A DNA stretch of 64,000 nucleotides. It comes from SHLQ01 sp964451305. Its GTDB lineage: Bacteria; Actinomycetota; Acidimicrobiia; Acidimicrobiales; SHLQ01. Positions within the stretch are counted from its first letter, which is position 1, and every line of letters starts with the position of its first letter. Location of the stretch: assembly GCA_964451305.1 (NCBI GenBank), contig CAYVHV010000006.1, positions 57,215 through 121,214 on the forward strand, given 5' to 3'. Below, in pieces: positions 32,483 to 41,605 of this stretch. The notes below the pieces were generated by a model. That model saw nothing but the letters and a program-made list of their open reading frames with translations. It was not told the origin of the DNA and ran no database searches. Made by a program: the position numbers and the translations under genes.

Positions 32483-33376
32483 ATGCGTTTCATGGAACGA
32501 ATGGCAACTGCGCCGATCTCGTGGGGGATCTGTGAAGTTCCCGGGTGGGGTATTCAGCTTCCGGTCGAACGCGTACTCGCTGAAATGGCAGAGCTGGGTT
32601 TTCCCGCCACAGAGCTTGGTTCGGAGGGGTATCTCCCTTCCGACCCGTCCGAACTGAGTTCCGTTCTTGCCGAGAACAACCTCGACCTCTTGGCCGCGTT
32701 CATTCCCGTGCTCGTGCACGATCCGGCCGAAGCCACCGAGACGCTCCGACGTTGCGAGGAGAGTGCCGAACTGCTGCAACGTGTCGGCGCGACCTATTTC
32801 AACTCGTCACCGGTAACGACGTGGGATTGGGGTCCACGTCGGGAACTCTCCGCCGCTGAGTGGGACCATACGATGCTGATGTTCAACCGCATCGAGGAGA
32901 TCACCGAGGCGCACGGTCTGACCCAAGTGCTCCACGAGCACTACGGCACGATCGTCGAAACCAAAGAAGAGATCCAACGCGTTGTCGACCACAGTGACAT
33001 TCGCTTCGTGCTGGACACCGCACACTTCGCGGTCGGCGGCTACGACCCCGCAGAGTTCGTCGACGCCCACGCTGACCGCGTCGGGCTCGTACACATCAAA
33101 GACTGCGATCTATCCGTCGCGCAACGGCTCAACGACGGCGAGTTGAGCCTCATGGAGGCAGTACAAGGAGGCATCTTCCCAACGGTGGGCAAAGGTGACC
33201 TCGACATCGACCGCGTTATCCGCTCGCTCGAAGCTGGCGGATATCAGGGGTGGTATGTCCTCGAACAGGACATTGCCATCACCGGCGCTGAACCCGCTGA
33301 GGGCGAAGGGCCAATCGAAGACGTGAAAGCAAGCGTCGAATATCTCAGGGGGCTCGAACAACGACTCGCTTCATGA
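32483..33376 (+). CDS. iolE: Myo-inosose-2 dehydratase-like (IolE) sugar isomerase/epimerase fold protein
   Basis: A 297-residue TIM-barrel protein of the xylose-isomerase-like family. The opening TAPISWGICEVPGWG matches IolE proteins, and metal ligands appear as LHEHYGTIVET, VLDTAHFAVGG, LVHIKDCD and the late VLEQDIA. IolE dehydrates scyllo-inosose to 3D-trihydroxy-cyclohexanedione, step 2 of inositol breakdown. ATG 32483 is favoured, with AGAGGAAC ~10 bp upstream. A TTG at 32474 and ATG 32492 are alternatives. It is the first gene of the operon, directly behind operator and promoter. Confidence 0.85.
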   Translation: MRFMERMATAPISWGICEVPGWGIQLPVERVLAEMAELGFPATELGSEGYLPSDPSELSSVLAENNLDLLAAFIPVLVHDPAEATETLRRCEESAELLQRVGATYFNSSPVTTWDWGPRRELSAAEWDHTMLMFNRIEEITEAHGLTQVLHEHYGTIVETKEEIQRVVDHSDIRFVLDTAHFAVGGYDPAEFVDAHADRVGLVHIKDCDLSVAQRLNDGELSLMEAVQGGIFPTVGKGDLDIDRVIRSLEAGGYQGWYVLEQDIAITGAEPAEGEGPIEDVKASVEYLRGLEQRLAS

Positions 33377-33443
33377 CCAATAGTCATGTGGGGAAGCGTC
33401 GAGTTATCGAGAAATACAAGAAACACCCATAGGAGGGGAAACA

Positions 33444-34517
33444 GTGAAAAAGATGATGCGACTGCTGGCAATGCTGGCAGTACTCACCTTGGTCGCAGCA
33501 GCGTGTGGTGGAAGCACCGCCGAAAGCGCAGCAACCGGGGATGACGACACAGAAACAACCGATGACGGGGGTGGCGACGACGGAGGCAGCGATGACTCCG
33601 GTGGCGATGACTCCGGTGGCGATGACACCGAAACGGTCGACGCAGCCCAAGGCTCTGACCTGACGTTCCACATGATTACGCACTCCGATGACGGTCCGTT
33701 CTGGTCCGTTGTCAACCGCGGCATGGATGCAGCATGCAGCGACCTCGGCGTCACGTGCGTTTGGGTTCCAGGCAACAACGATGCAAACGTCATGGTGCAG
33801 GGAATCGAAGGCGCCATTGGCGAAGGCACCGACGGCATCGCAGCGTCGCTTCCTGATCCAGCGGCACTCGTTCCAGCGCTCACCGGAGCAGTCGACGGCG
33901 GCGTACCTGTCGTAACACTCAACTCGGGTGCGAACGACTACCAAGACATTGGTGCACTCACCCACGTTGGACAGACGGAGTTCATTGCTGGCCAGGCCGC
34001 TGGTGAGCGCTTCAACGCTGCTGGCGCAACCCACGTGCTGTGTGGACAGCAAGAGCAGAACAACGTCGGTCTGACCGAACGTTGCGATGGTCTTGCCGAC
34101 ACCTTCTCCGGTGAAACCACCATTGGTTTCCAGGACCTCGATGCAGATACCACTGCTCAGCAGGCTGCGATCAACGCAAGCTTGGCAGCCGATGATTCAA
34201 TCGACGGCTTCCTCGGCGTTGGCCCGGTCATCACCCTTTCGGGCCTTCGTGCAGCAAACGACCTCGGTCGTGACGTTGTCGTCGGTGGCTTCGACCTGAC
34301 CCCTGAGCTTCTCGGCGAGATCGAGGCTGGCAACATCCTCTTCACCGTCGACCAGCAGCAGTACCTCCAGGGCTACCTGCCAATCCTTCAGCTGTTCCTC
34401 TTCCAGACGAACTCGAACACCATCGGTGGTGGACTTCCAATCCTCACCGGTCCTGGTTTCGTAGACGCCTCGAACGCAGCTGACGTGCTTGCACTTTCAC
34501 AGGCTGGCACCCGCTAG
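33444..34517 (+). CDS. Inositol/sugar ABC transporter substrate-binding lipoprotein
   Basis: A 357-residue lipoprotein: signal LLAMLAVLTLVAAAC with lipobox at Cys ~21, then a ~40-residue acidic Asp/Gly/Ser linker with DDSGG repeats, then a ribose-binding-type (periplasmic binding protein family 4) domain (LTFHMITHSDDGPFWSVVNRGM, ...DGIAASLPDPAAL..., VGGFDLTPELLGEI, LFTVDQQQYLQGY). It should bind an inositol and hand it to the permease downstream. GTG 33444 has AGGAGGGG 6 bp upstream, a very strong ribosome site in keeping with high expression of binding proteins. Confidence 0.88.
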   Translation: MKKMMRLLAMLAVLTLVAAACGGSTAESAATGDDDTETTDDGGGDDGGSDDSGGDDSGGDDTETVDAAQGSDLTFHMITHSDDGPFWSVVNRGMDAACSDLGVTCVWVPGNNDANVMVQGIEGAIGEGTDGIAASLPDPAALVPALTGAVDGGVPVVTLNSGANDYQDIGALTHVGQTEFIAGQAAGERFNAAGATHVLCGQQEQNNVGLTERCDGLADTFSGETTIGFQDLDADTTAQQAAINASLAADDSIDGFLGVGPVITLSGLRAANDLGRDVVVGGFDLTPELLGEIEAGNILFTVDQQQYLQGYLPILQLFLFQTNSNTIGGGLPILTGPGFVDASNAADVLALSQAGTR

Positions 34518-34544
34518 TCGCTACCACGTAGCAACAATTTGAAC

Positions 34545-34591
34545 CCTCCGTATTGGTCGCTCGGGATTCTTCCCGGGCGGCCATACGGAGG
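34545..34591 (+). terminator. Large hairpin between binding-protein and permease genes
   Basis: A 9-bp arm (34545-34553/34583-34591), one bulged T, then 12 more pairs including G-U (34555-34566/34571-34582) closed by a TTCT loop. There is no T-run. In ABC operons this position usually carries a partial terminator or 3'-end stabiliser that keeps binding-protein mRNA in excess over permease mRNA. Confidence 0.8.
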
Positions 34592-34699
34592 TCAGGCCTC
34601 GGCGCTGGGCACCGAGACAACGTTGGACAACAAGTTCTTTTACGCAGTGGTTGACCCAGACCGCACCGATCTAGATCGCAACAAGGAGTAAGTCTCGAG

Positions 34700-36670
34700 A
34701 TGTCGGAAACGACAATGGACGAAGGGCAGATCGGCGAAGCTGACGACGCGGACAATGATCCAGTCATCCTTCCCGACGAGCCTGAAACATCAGAGCCTGA
34801 AGCAGCAAGCGCTGGCGATGAGCGCTTGGCCTATCGCAGCATCTTCCAGCGAATGTTCGTCTTGCCCGAGATCGGCGCCATCATCGGCGTGATCGGTGTC
34901 TGGACCTTCTTCTGGGCGGTCTCGCTCAACTTTGGAACGACGGGCCAAACACAGAACTGGCTCGACACCGCGTCAACCCTCGGCATCATGGCCGTGGCTG
35001 TATCCATGCTGATGATCGGCGGCGAATTCGACCTGTCGTCGGGCGCCAACACCGGTGCCATGGGCATCCTCTTTATTCTCCTTATCAAGGAGACCGGTGA
35101 CCTTGGAGGTCTCGGAATTTCGATCTGGTTCGCGATACCGATCTCGTTCGCGGCCGCCCTGTTGATCGGCTACCTCAACGGGTTAATGGTCGAACGAACA
35201 GCGCTGCCGAGCTTCATCGTCACGCTGGCGACCTTCTTTATATTGCGCGGACTCAAACTCGGAATCTCGAAGCTCCTGACCGGACAGATCTCCGTCACAT
35301 TCACCGAAGACGCGAGCGGCTATGACTTCTGGCAGCCGATCTTTGCCGGTGAGTGGATTCGCAACGAACACATCTGGAACGGACGCGACATCTTCTACCT
35401 CGGGTTTGCCATCGGCGGTGCTGCGCTCATCGCACTCGCCGCCTGCGAGATGCACTTTGTTCGTCGTCAACAGAACTCGGCGGCCGGTTTACCCGTCTTC
35501 GCCGCTGGCGCTGTTGGCGTCGGCGCGGGCATCGTCCTACTACACACCACCGACGGGGTGAGCATGAATACCGTGTCGGCGGCGGTGCTGGGCGTGTCGA
35601 TATTGGTCGGCCTCGTTGGATTCGGGATGTGGCGTTACGAGACCGTCGAGTCCGCAGGGGCGCCCAAGCTCAACGGCAAGATCATCTCGAGAATGGGCCT
35701 TGGTCTTGCGCTCGTCGCAGCTGCCATCGTCGCCTCATTCGCGATCGATTCGGACAACGCCGAGACGCTCTTCTTCCCGTTTACGGTGCAGGGTCTTCGC
35801 GTCGTGCTGATGATGATCTTCGGCGGTCTTGGCTTTACGTTCCTGACGATCGCAGCGAACCTCGCGCTTCGTGTCAACCCGACGACCAAGCTCGCAGCAT
35901 CGACCGTGATGGCCGGGACTGTCGTCGTGTTTGCCTTCGTGATTCGAGCATCGGCTGAAGCAACGAAGTTCCGCACCGAGCTCTTCTCGGTCTTTCTCTT
36001 CGCCGCACTCGCGATCTTCGTCTGGTCCGTGATGGGAGTGCGCTTCAAGGAGCGCCGATCGCTCGATGAAACCGCCGATGGTCTCGGGATGAAGGGCCTC
36101 GGCATCGGCATATCGATGCTCATCCTCGCCGTTGTATTGCGGCACCTGTTCGTGACTCAAGCCGAGCTCGATGCGATGGTGAATCCAGCACGGTTCTCGG
36201 TTCGGATGTTGTGGTTCTTCGCATTCACCGCCGTCATGGCATACCTGTTGGCACGTACCCGCTTCGGATCGTGGACCTTTGCTGTCGGGGGCAACGCACA
36301 GGCATCGCGGCAAGTCGGCGTGCCTGCCGCACGAACGAAAACGCAGCTCTTCATGATCGTGTCCGGTGCGGCATGGCTCGTCGGAATGCTCCTCGCATTC
36401 CGTCTCAGCAGCCTGCAGGCCGGCGCTGGCGATGGAGAAGAATTCGAGTTCATCATCGCCGCTGTTGTGGGCGGCACCTTGTTGACCGGTGGCTACGGCA
36501 CGGCGATCGGAGCATCGTTCGGTGCAGCGATCATGGCGATGTCGCTCGTCGGCATCCAGTCCGCTCGATGGAACACCGATTGGCGTTTCGTGTTCCTCGG
36601 CGTGATCTTGCTGCTCGCCGTAATTGCGAATCGCTACATCCGTGACCAAGCAACCGCGTCCCGCCGCTAA
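34700..36670 (+). CDS. Sugar ABC transporter permease, unusually long
   Basis: A 656-residue membrane protein of the RbsC/XylH family. The N-terminal half (LGIMAVAVSMLMIGGEFDLSSG, GLMVERTALPSFIVTLATFFI) and C-terminal part (VGGNAQASRQVGVPAARTKT, IIAAVVGGTLLTGGYGTAIG) hold the conserved family blocks. Between them (~residues 235-480) lies extra sequence with about six additional hydrophobic segments. RbsC-type permeases are ~320-430 residues, so this is a large insertion. An acidic ~45-residue N-terminal tail precedes the first helix. It forms the inositol channel with the ATPase encoded 18 bp downstream. Confidence 0.88.
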   Translation: MSETTMDEGQIGEADDADNDPVILPDEPETSEPEAASAGDERLAYRSIFQRMFVLPEIGAIIGVIGVWTFFWAVSLNFGTTGQTQNWLDTASTLGIMAVAVSMLMIGGEFDLSSGANTGAMGILFILLIKETGDLGGLGISIWFAIPISFAAALLIGYLNGLMVERTALPSFIVTLATFFILRGLKLGISKLLTGQISVTFTEDASGYDFWQPIFAGEWIRNEHIWNGRDIFYLGFAIGGAALIALAACEMHFVRRQQNSAAGLPVFAAGAVGVGAGIVLLHTTDGVSMNTVSAAVLGVSILVGLVGFGMWRYETVESAGAPKLNGKIISRMGLGLALVAAAIVASFAIDSDNAETLFFPFTVQGLRVVLMMIFGGLGFTFLTIAANLALRVNPTTKLAASTVMAGTVVVFAFVIRASAEATKFRTELFSVFLFAALAIFVWSVMGVRFKERRSLDETADGLGMKGLGIGISMLILAVVLRHLFVTQAELDAMVNPARFSVRMLWFFAFTAVMAYLLARTRFGSWTFAVGGNAQASRQVGVPAARTKTQLFMIVSGAAWLVGMLLAFRLSSLQAGAGDGEEFEFIIAAVVGGTLLTGGYGTAIGASFGAAIMAMSLVGIQSARWNTDWRFVFLGVILLLAVIANRYIRDQATASRR

Positions 36671-36688
36671 GAACGAAGGAATAGAACG

Positions 36689-37489
36689 ATGGCAGAACGA
36701 GCCCTTCTTGAACTTGAGAACATCTCGAAGTTCTACGGAAACATCATTGCTCTAGAGGGTGTGAGCACCAAGGTGAACGCGGGCGAAGTCACGTGCGTGC
36801 TCGGTGACAACGGCGCAGGAAAATCGACCTTCATCAAGATCCTCGCCGGAGTGCACCAACAGTCGGAGGGGAGCATTTTCCTCAACAACGAAGAGGTCAC
36901 GTTCAGCTCTCCTCGAGAAGCGCTCGACGGAGGGATCGCGACCGTTTACCAGGACCTTGCGATGGTTCCGCTCATGTCGGTCTGGCGAAACTTTTTCCTC
37001 GGCGCCGAACCGACCAAGGGGTTTGGTCCGTTCAAGTGGATCGATCAGCCGAAGGCGATGAAGATCGCAAAAGACGAGATGGCCAAGATGGGCATCGATA
37101 TTCGCGATACCGAACAACCGGTCGGCACGTTGTCCGGTGGTGAACGCCAGTCGGTCGCAATTGCCCGAGCTGGCTACTTCGGCGCAAAGGTGCTCATTCT
37201 CGACGAACCAACGTCAGCGCTCGGCGTGAAGCAGTCCGGGGTTGTCTTGAAGCGCATTGTGGAGGCCCGGAACCAAGGTCTCGCCGTCATCTTCATTACG
37301 CACAATCCTTCGCACGCGTATCCGGTCGGTGACCGGTTCCTGATCCTCAACCGCGGCAAGTCTCTCGGATCTTTCGACAAAGACGACATCACCCAACAAG
37401 AACTGACCGGCCTCATGGCTGGCGGTGAAGAGCTCCAAGAGCTCCAGCAAGAGCTCGAAGAAGCAATCTCAGGCGTCAAGAAGAGCTGA
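36689..37489 (+). CDS. Sugar ABC transporter ATP-binding protein, single-domain
   Basis: A 266-residue ATPase with one nucleotide-binding domain: Walker A GDNGAGKST, Q-loop VYQDLAMVP, signature LSGGERQSVAIAR, Walker B VLILDEPTSALG, H-loop FITHNPSHA. RbsA/MglA-type ATPases are usually double (~500 residues); this FrcA-like half-size form must act as a dimer. A Glu-rich amphipathic C-terminus (EELQELQQELEEA) may form a coiled coil. It completes the three-gene transporter of the operon. Confidence 0.9.
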   Translation: MAERALLELENISKFYGNIIALEGVSTKVNAGEVTCVLGDNGAGKSTFIKILAGVHQQSEGSIFLNNEEVTFSSPREALDGGIATVYQDLAMVPLMSVWRNFFLGAEPTKGFGPFKWIDQPKAMKIAKDEMAKMGIDIRDTEQPVGTLSGGERQSVAIARAGYFGAKVLILDEPTSALGVKQSGVVLKRIVEARNQGLAVIFITHNPSHAYPVGDRFLILNRGKSLGSFDKDDITQQELTGLMAGGEELQELQQELEEAISGVKKS

Positions 37490-37534
37490 TCTCGGCCATC
37501 CAGAACAAGGGCATCCCAGAAAGGGACCAAGTAC

Positions 37535-38512
37535 ATGTCCGAACTTGAAATTCTCACGCTCGGACGCGTGAGTGTTGACTTGTATGCCGAACAGGTGGGC
37601 GAGCCAATGCGCAACGTCACGTCGTTTCGCAAGTCCATCGGTGGCACTGCCACCAATGTCGCCGTCGCGGCAGCGCGCCTCGGCCGTTCGGTCGCGCTTT
37701 GCACCAAGGTCGGCGATGACCAATTCGGGGACTATGTCCGCCACGCGCTCGAGCACACGTTCAACGTCGACAACCGGTTCATCGCAACCGATCCCACATT
37801 GCAGACACCACTCGCATTCGCAGAGCTCGATCCGCCAGAAGATCCGTCCATCATCTTCTACCGCGAACCACGAGCGCCCGACCAGAACATCGAGGTCGGA
37901 GATGTCGACGCAGATGTCGTCCGAGACGTGCCGATCTTCTGGCTTCCGGCCTCGCGCTTTAGCGACGCACAATCGGCCCAGGTCGTGAGCGAGCTGCTCG
38001 ACATTCGAGGTCGCCGGAGCCACACCGTCCTCGACCTGGATTGGCGTCCCATGTTCTGGGAATCCAAAGAGCAGGCCAACGAGGCGATCGCGCCGATGCT
38101 CTCCCAATTCAGCATTGCGATCGGCAACAAGGATGAAGCCGAGGTTGCGGTCGGAACCCGCGATCTCAACCTCGCCGCTGACCGACTTCTCGAGGCGGGT
38201 CTCGAGATGGCGGTGATGAAGCTCGGTGCTGACGGAGTCATGATCGCAACCGCCGACGGGCAGCGCGTTTCGGTTCCGCCATACATGGTCGATGTCGTCA
38301 GCGGGCTCGGTTCGGGAGATGCGTTCGGCGGTGCATTTTGCCACGGACTTCTCTCCGGCTGGGACGTCGAAGAGATCATCAAGTGGGGCAATGCTGCCGG
38401 AGCGATCGTCGCGACCCGGCTGATGTGCGCCGATGACATGCCGACCATTTCCGACATCGAAAACCTCCTCAACGACCGTGACTCAACCGGAGACAGACAT
38501 GACCGACCGTAA
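37535..38512 (+). CDS. iolC: 5-dehydro-2-deoxygluconokinase (IolC)
   Basis: A 325-residue PfkB/ribokinase-family kinase. The first signature is SIGGTATNVAVAAARLG and the second, with the catalytic Asp, is DVVSGLGSGDAFGGAFCHGL. LGRVSVDLYAEQVG and the DLDWRPMFW segment fit IolC. It phosphorylates 2-deoxy-5-keto-D-gluconate after ring opening (IolD) and isomerisation (IolB). The last 14 bp overlap the start of the Gfo/Idh gene. AAAGGGA precedes the ATG. Confidence 0.88.
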   Translation: MSELEILTLGRVSVDLYAEQVGEPMRNVTSFRKSIGGTATNVAVAAARLGRSVALCTKVGDDQFGDYVRHALEHTFNVDNRFIATDPTLQTPLAFAELDPPEDPSIIFYREPRAPDQNIEVGDVDADVVRDVPIFWLPASRFSDAQSAQVVSELLDIRGRRSHTVLDLDWRPMFWESKEQANEAIAPMLSQFSIAIGNKDEAEVAVGTRDLNLAADRLLEAGLEMAVMKLGADGVMIATADGQRVSVPPYMVDVVSGLGSGDAFGGAFCHGLLSGWDVEEIIKWGNAAGAIVATRLMCADDMPTISDIENLLNDRDSTGDRHDRP

Positions 38513-39674
38513 ACAACTTCGTATTGCCGTCATCGGCCTTGGATGGATGGGCCAAGCGCACAGCCGCAGCTATGCGCGCATTCCGCATCTGTTCAGCGAT
38601 CGCGAATATGACCCGGTCCTCGCTATCTGTGCGGACAATTCTGAAGAACGCCGCAATGCGGCGATCAACGACTTTGGTTTCGAAGAAGCCGTTGCTGATT
38701 GGCGCGACATTATGGAACGCGACGACATCGATGTCGTCACATGCACCGCTCCGAACATGCTCCACGAAGCAATTTGTGTCGCCGCAGCTGAAACCGGCAA
38801 ACACGTCTTCTGCGAGAAACCGGTCGGCGGACTCCCCGAGCAGACGGTACGGGTTGAGAAGGCCAGTCGGGATGCAGGAATCATCACCGGCGTTGGGTAC
38901 AACTACCGCTTTGCCCCACTCGTGCAGTACCTCAAGAACCTGATCGCCGACGGCGAGCTCGGCGAGATCACGAACTATCGCGGCCGCTTCTTTTCGATGT
39001 ACGGGGCCGACCCAATGGGTCTGCTCAGCTGGCGATTTAAGGTCGACCAATCCGGCTATGGCGTGAGCACCGACATCTTGTCGCACTCGATGGACCTCGC
39101 ACACATGCTCGTCGGTCCCATCACCAGGGTTATGGGTATGCAAAAGACGTTCATCACCGAACGCCCCCTCCCAAAGGAAGGCGGCACGCACTACGACCGT
39201 GGTCAACCCGGCGACCCCACCGGTGAAGTGACGAACGAGGATTACTTCGGCGCTTTTTGTGAGTTCGAGAACGGTGCGATCGGAACCTTTGAGACCAGCC
39301 GTTCAATCATCGGCCCTGAAAGCCAGAACGCATTCGACGTGTATGGCACGAAGGGTGCGGCGAACTGGAACCTTGAGACCATGAACGAGATGGGGCTGTT
39401 CCTCCTCTCCGATGAGGCCCGTGGGTACACGACGGTCCGCGCTGGAGATCGCTACCCGTACCACGGTCATTTTGTTCCAGGCGACGCGAACAGCATTGGG
39501 TTCGAGGATCTTGTGACTATCGAAGACTACGAGTATCTCAAGGCCGTCGCCGCGGGAACCAAACACTCCGCGAGCTTCAAAGAAGCCGTCGACTACGTCA
39601 GCGTGCAAGCAGCGCTCATTACGTCGACCGAGACCGGCACGTGGCAAGACGTTGTGAACCTGGCGGAGGACTGA
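38499..39674 (+). CDS. Gfo/Idh/MocA-family dehydrogenase (inositol dehydrogenase-like)
   Basis: A 391-residue NAD(P)-dependent oxidoreductase. The Rossmann motif is AVIGLGWMGQAHSRSY, the conserved EKP is in HVFCEKPVGG, and the substrate domain contains YNYRFAPLVQYLKNLI and DILSHSMDLAHML with the catalytic-type His. Longer than IolG (~335) and similar to IolW/IolX-type scyllo-inositol dehydrogenases, though exact substrate is not decided. ATG 38499 overlaps iolC by 14 bp, indicating coupling. Confidence 0.85.
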   Translation: MTDRKQLRIAVIGLGWMGQAHSRSYARIPHLFSDREYDPVLAICADNSEERRNAAINDFGFEEAVADWRDIMERDDIDVVTCTAPNMLHEAICVAAAETGKHVFCEKPVGGLPEQTVRVEKASRDAGIITGVGYNYRFAPLVQYLKNLIADGELGEITNYRGRFFSMYGADPMGLLSWRFKVDQSGYGVSTDILSHSMDLAHMLVGPITRVMGMQKTFITERPLPKEGGTHYDRGQPGDPTGEVTNEDYFGAFCEFENGAIGTFETSRSIIGPESQNAFDVYGTKGAANWNLETMNEMGLFLLSDEARGYTTVRAGDRYPYHGHFVPGDANSIGFEDLVTIEDYEYLKAVAAGTKHSASFKEAVDYVSVQAALITSTETGTWQDVVNLAED

Positions 39675-39679
39675 GAACC

Positions 39680-41536
39680 ATGGTTGAGACAATTCGGATG
39701 ACGACCGCCGAGGCGATGGTCAAGTATTTGATCGCCCAGAAGTCGGTGCAGATCGACGGTTCTGTCGAGCCGCTGTTCGGTGGTGTCTATGGCATCTTCG
39801 GGCATGGCAACGTGACATCGCTCGGGCACTTTCTCGAACGAGATAAGGACGCGCTGCCCACATTTCGCGGCCAGGCCGAAGAGGGTATGGCGCTCGCCGG
39901 CGTTGCGTACGCGAAAGCAAAACGACGTCGCCAAATCATGATCGCCACGAGCTCGGTAGGTCCGGGCGCAACGAACATGGTGACCGCTGCAGGTGTGGCT
40001 CACAGCAACCGACTGCCGTTGTTGCTGATCTCGGGTGACACGTTCACGAGTCGTCTTCCCGATCCGGTACTTCAACAGGTCGAACACTTCGGCGACCCCA
40101 CCCAAACAGTGAACGACAGCTTCCGTGCGGTCAGCCGCTACTGGGATCGAATCGTTCGACCGGCACAGCTCACCAGTTCGCTTCCCCACGCCATCCACAC
40201 GATGCTCGACCCGGCAGATTGTGGTCCAGCGTTCATTGGCTTGCCCCAAGACATCGCCGCCGAAGCATGGGATTTTCCCGTCTCGTTCTTCGCCGAGACC
40301 GTCCACGACATTGCACGCCCTCGGCCCGATGCCCGCCAGCTCGACGACGCAATCGCCGTGTTGCGTGACGCCGAGAAGCCGCTCATCGTTGCGGGTGGCG
40401 GTGTGCACTACAGCTTGGCCGAACCGGAGCTCGCTGCTTTCGCAACGGCCCACAACATCCCCGTCGTCGAAACCGTTGCAGGTAAGGCCAGCCTCGAATG
40501 GAACCATGAGATGTACGGCGGGCCGATCGGTGTCACGGGAGGAACTTCAGCCAACGCCCTTGCTGGTGAGGCCGACGTCGTTCTCGCCGTCGGCACGCGG
40601 CTGCTCGACTTCACTACTGGTTCATGGACCGTGTTCAAGAACGAATCGGTCAAAATCATTGCGCTTAACACCACACGGTTCGATGCGACCAAACGTCATT
40701 CGATTCCGCTCGTCGGCGATGCCAAAGCAACCCTGATCGAACTCGGCGCAGGCCTTGGCGAGTATCGAGCTGATGAGGACTGGTCGACGACGATGGCGAC
40801 CGAGGTTGCGCAACACAACGCATACATCGACAAGATCGCGGCTAAGGAAGCGACCAGCGACAGCGGCTTGCCCACGTACGCTCAGGTCGTCGGTGCAATC
40901 GATCGGCTCGCCGACGAGAACACCTTTGCGCTCGCCGCCGCCGGTGGCTTCCCCGGAGAGGTCAACAACGGCTGGCGAGCAAAACAACTCAATAGCTTCG
41001 ACTGTGAGTACGGCTACAGCTGCATGGGATACGAGACCAGTGGCGGCTGGGGTGCAGCGATGGCGATGCCCGACAAAGACGTCGTCGTGTTCTGCGGTGA
41101 CGGTTCGTACATGATGCTCAACTCCGACATCTACAGCTCTGTGCTCCATGGGCACAAGATGATCGTAATCGTGTGCGACAACGGTGGGTTTGCGGTGATT
41201 AACCGCCTGCAGACCGGTATGGGTGGCGAGCCGTACAACAACCTGATCAAGGACAACCCAACGGTGGTCAACCCGGTCGCTGTCGACTTTGCCAAGCACG
41301 CAGAAGCAATGGGTGCGCTCAGCGAGAAGGTCGAGACAATCGACGAGCTCGAAGCGGCCTTCGGTCGTGCCCGTGCCGCGGACCGAACCTACGTAATCAG
41401 CCTGGTGACCGACGCCTACAGCTGGACCGAAGGCGGCTCGTACTGGGAAGTCGGCGTACCTGAGGTCAGCGGGTTGGACTCGGTCCTAGAGGCCCGGGCT
41501 CGGATCGATGACGGCAAGATCGACCAGCGGATCTAA
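39680..41536 (+). CDS. iolD: 3D-(3,5/4)-trihydroxycyclohexane-1,2-dione hydrolase (IolD)
   Basis: A 618-residue thiamine-diphosphate enzyme opening the inositol ring. Domain order is PYR (TTAEAMVKYLIAQKSVQIDG, FRGQAEEGMALAGVAYAKA with the catalytic Glu), central domain (EKPLIVAGGGVHYS), and PP domain with the cofactor motif GDGSYMMLNSDIYSSVLHG...NNGGF-like (CDNGGFAVINRL). The GYETSGGWGAAMAMPDKD segment is typical of IolD. ATG 39680 lies 5 bp after the upstream stop, with GGAGG ~11 bp before it. Confidence 0.93.
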   Translation: MVETIRMTTAEAMVKYLIAQKSVQIDGSVEPLFGGVYGIFGHGNVTSLGHFLERDKDALPTFRGQAEEGMALAGVAYAKAKRRRQIMIATSSVGPGATNMVTAAGVAHSNRLPLLLISGDTFTSRLPDPVLQQVEHFGDPTQTVNDSFRAVSRYWDRIVRPAQLTSSLPHAIHTMLDPADCGPAFIGLPQDIAAEAWDFPVSFFAETVHDIARPRPDARQLDDAIAVLRDAEKPLIVAGGGVHYSLAEPELAAFATAHNIPVVETVAGKASLEWNHEMYGGPIGVTGGTSANALAGEADVVLAVGTRLLDFTTGSWTVFKNESVKIIALNTTRFDATKRHSIPLVGDAKATLIELGAGLGEYRADEDWSTTMATEVAQHNAYIDKIAAKEATSDSGLPTYAQVVGAIDRLADENTFALAAAGGFPGEVNNGWRAKQLNSFDCEYGYSCMGYETSGGWGAAMAMPDKDVVVFCGDGSYMMLNSDIYSSVLHGHKMIVIVCDNGGFAVINRLQTGMGGEPYNNLIKDNPTVVNPVAVDFAKHAEAMGALSEKVETIDELEAAFGRARAADRTYVISLVTDAYSWTEGGSYWEVGVPEVSGLDSVLEARARIDDGKIDQRI

Positions 41537-41605
41537 AGCAATGGTTCCCACACGGTCAGCCAGCACGAGTGCACCCAACACGATGAGGACAAAGGAAGCA
41601 GCGAG

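Noticed and set aside
33575..33630. Tandem repeats in the inositol binding-protein gene
   Set aside because: Asp/Ser/Gly linker codons after the lipobox, common in such lipoproteins.
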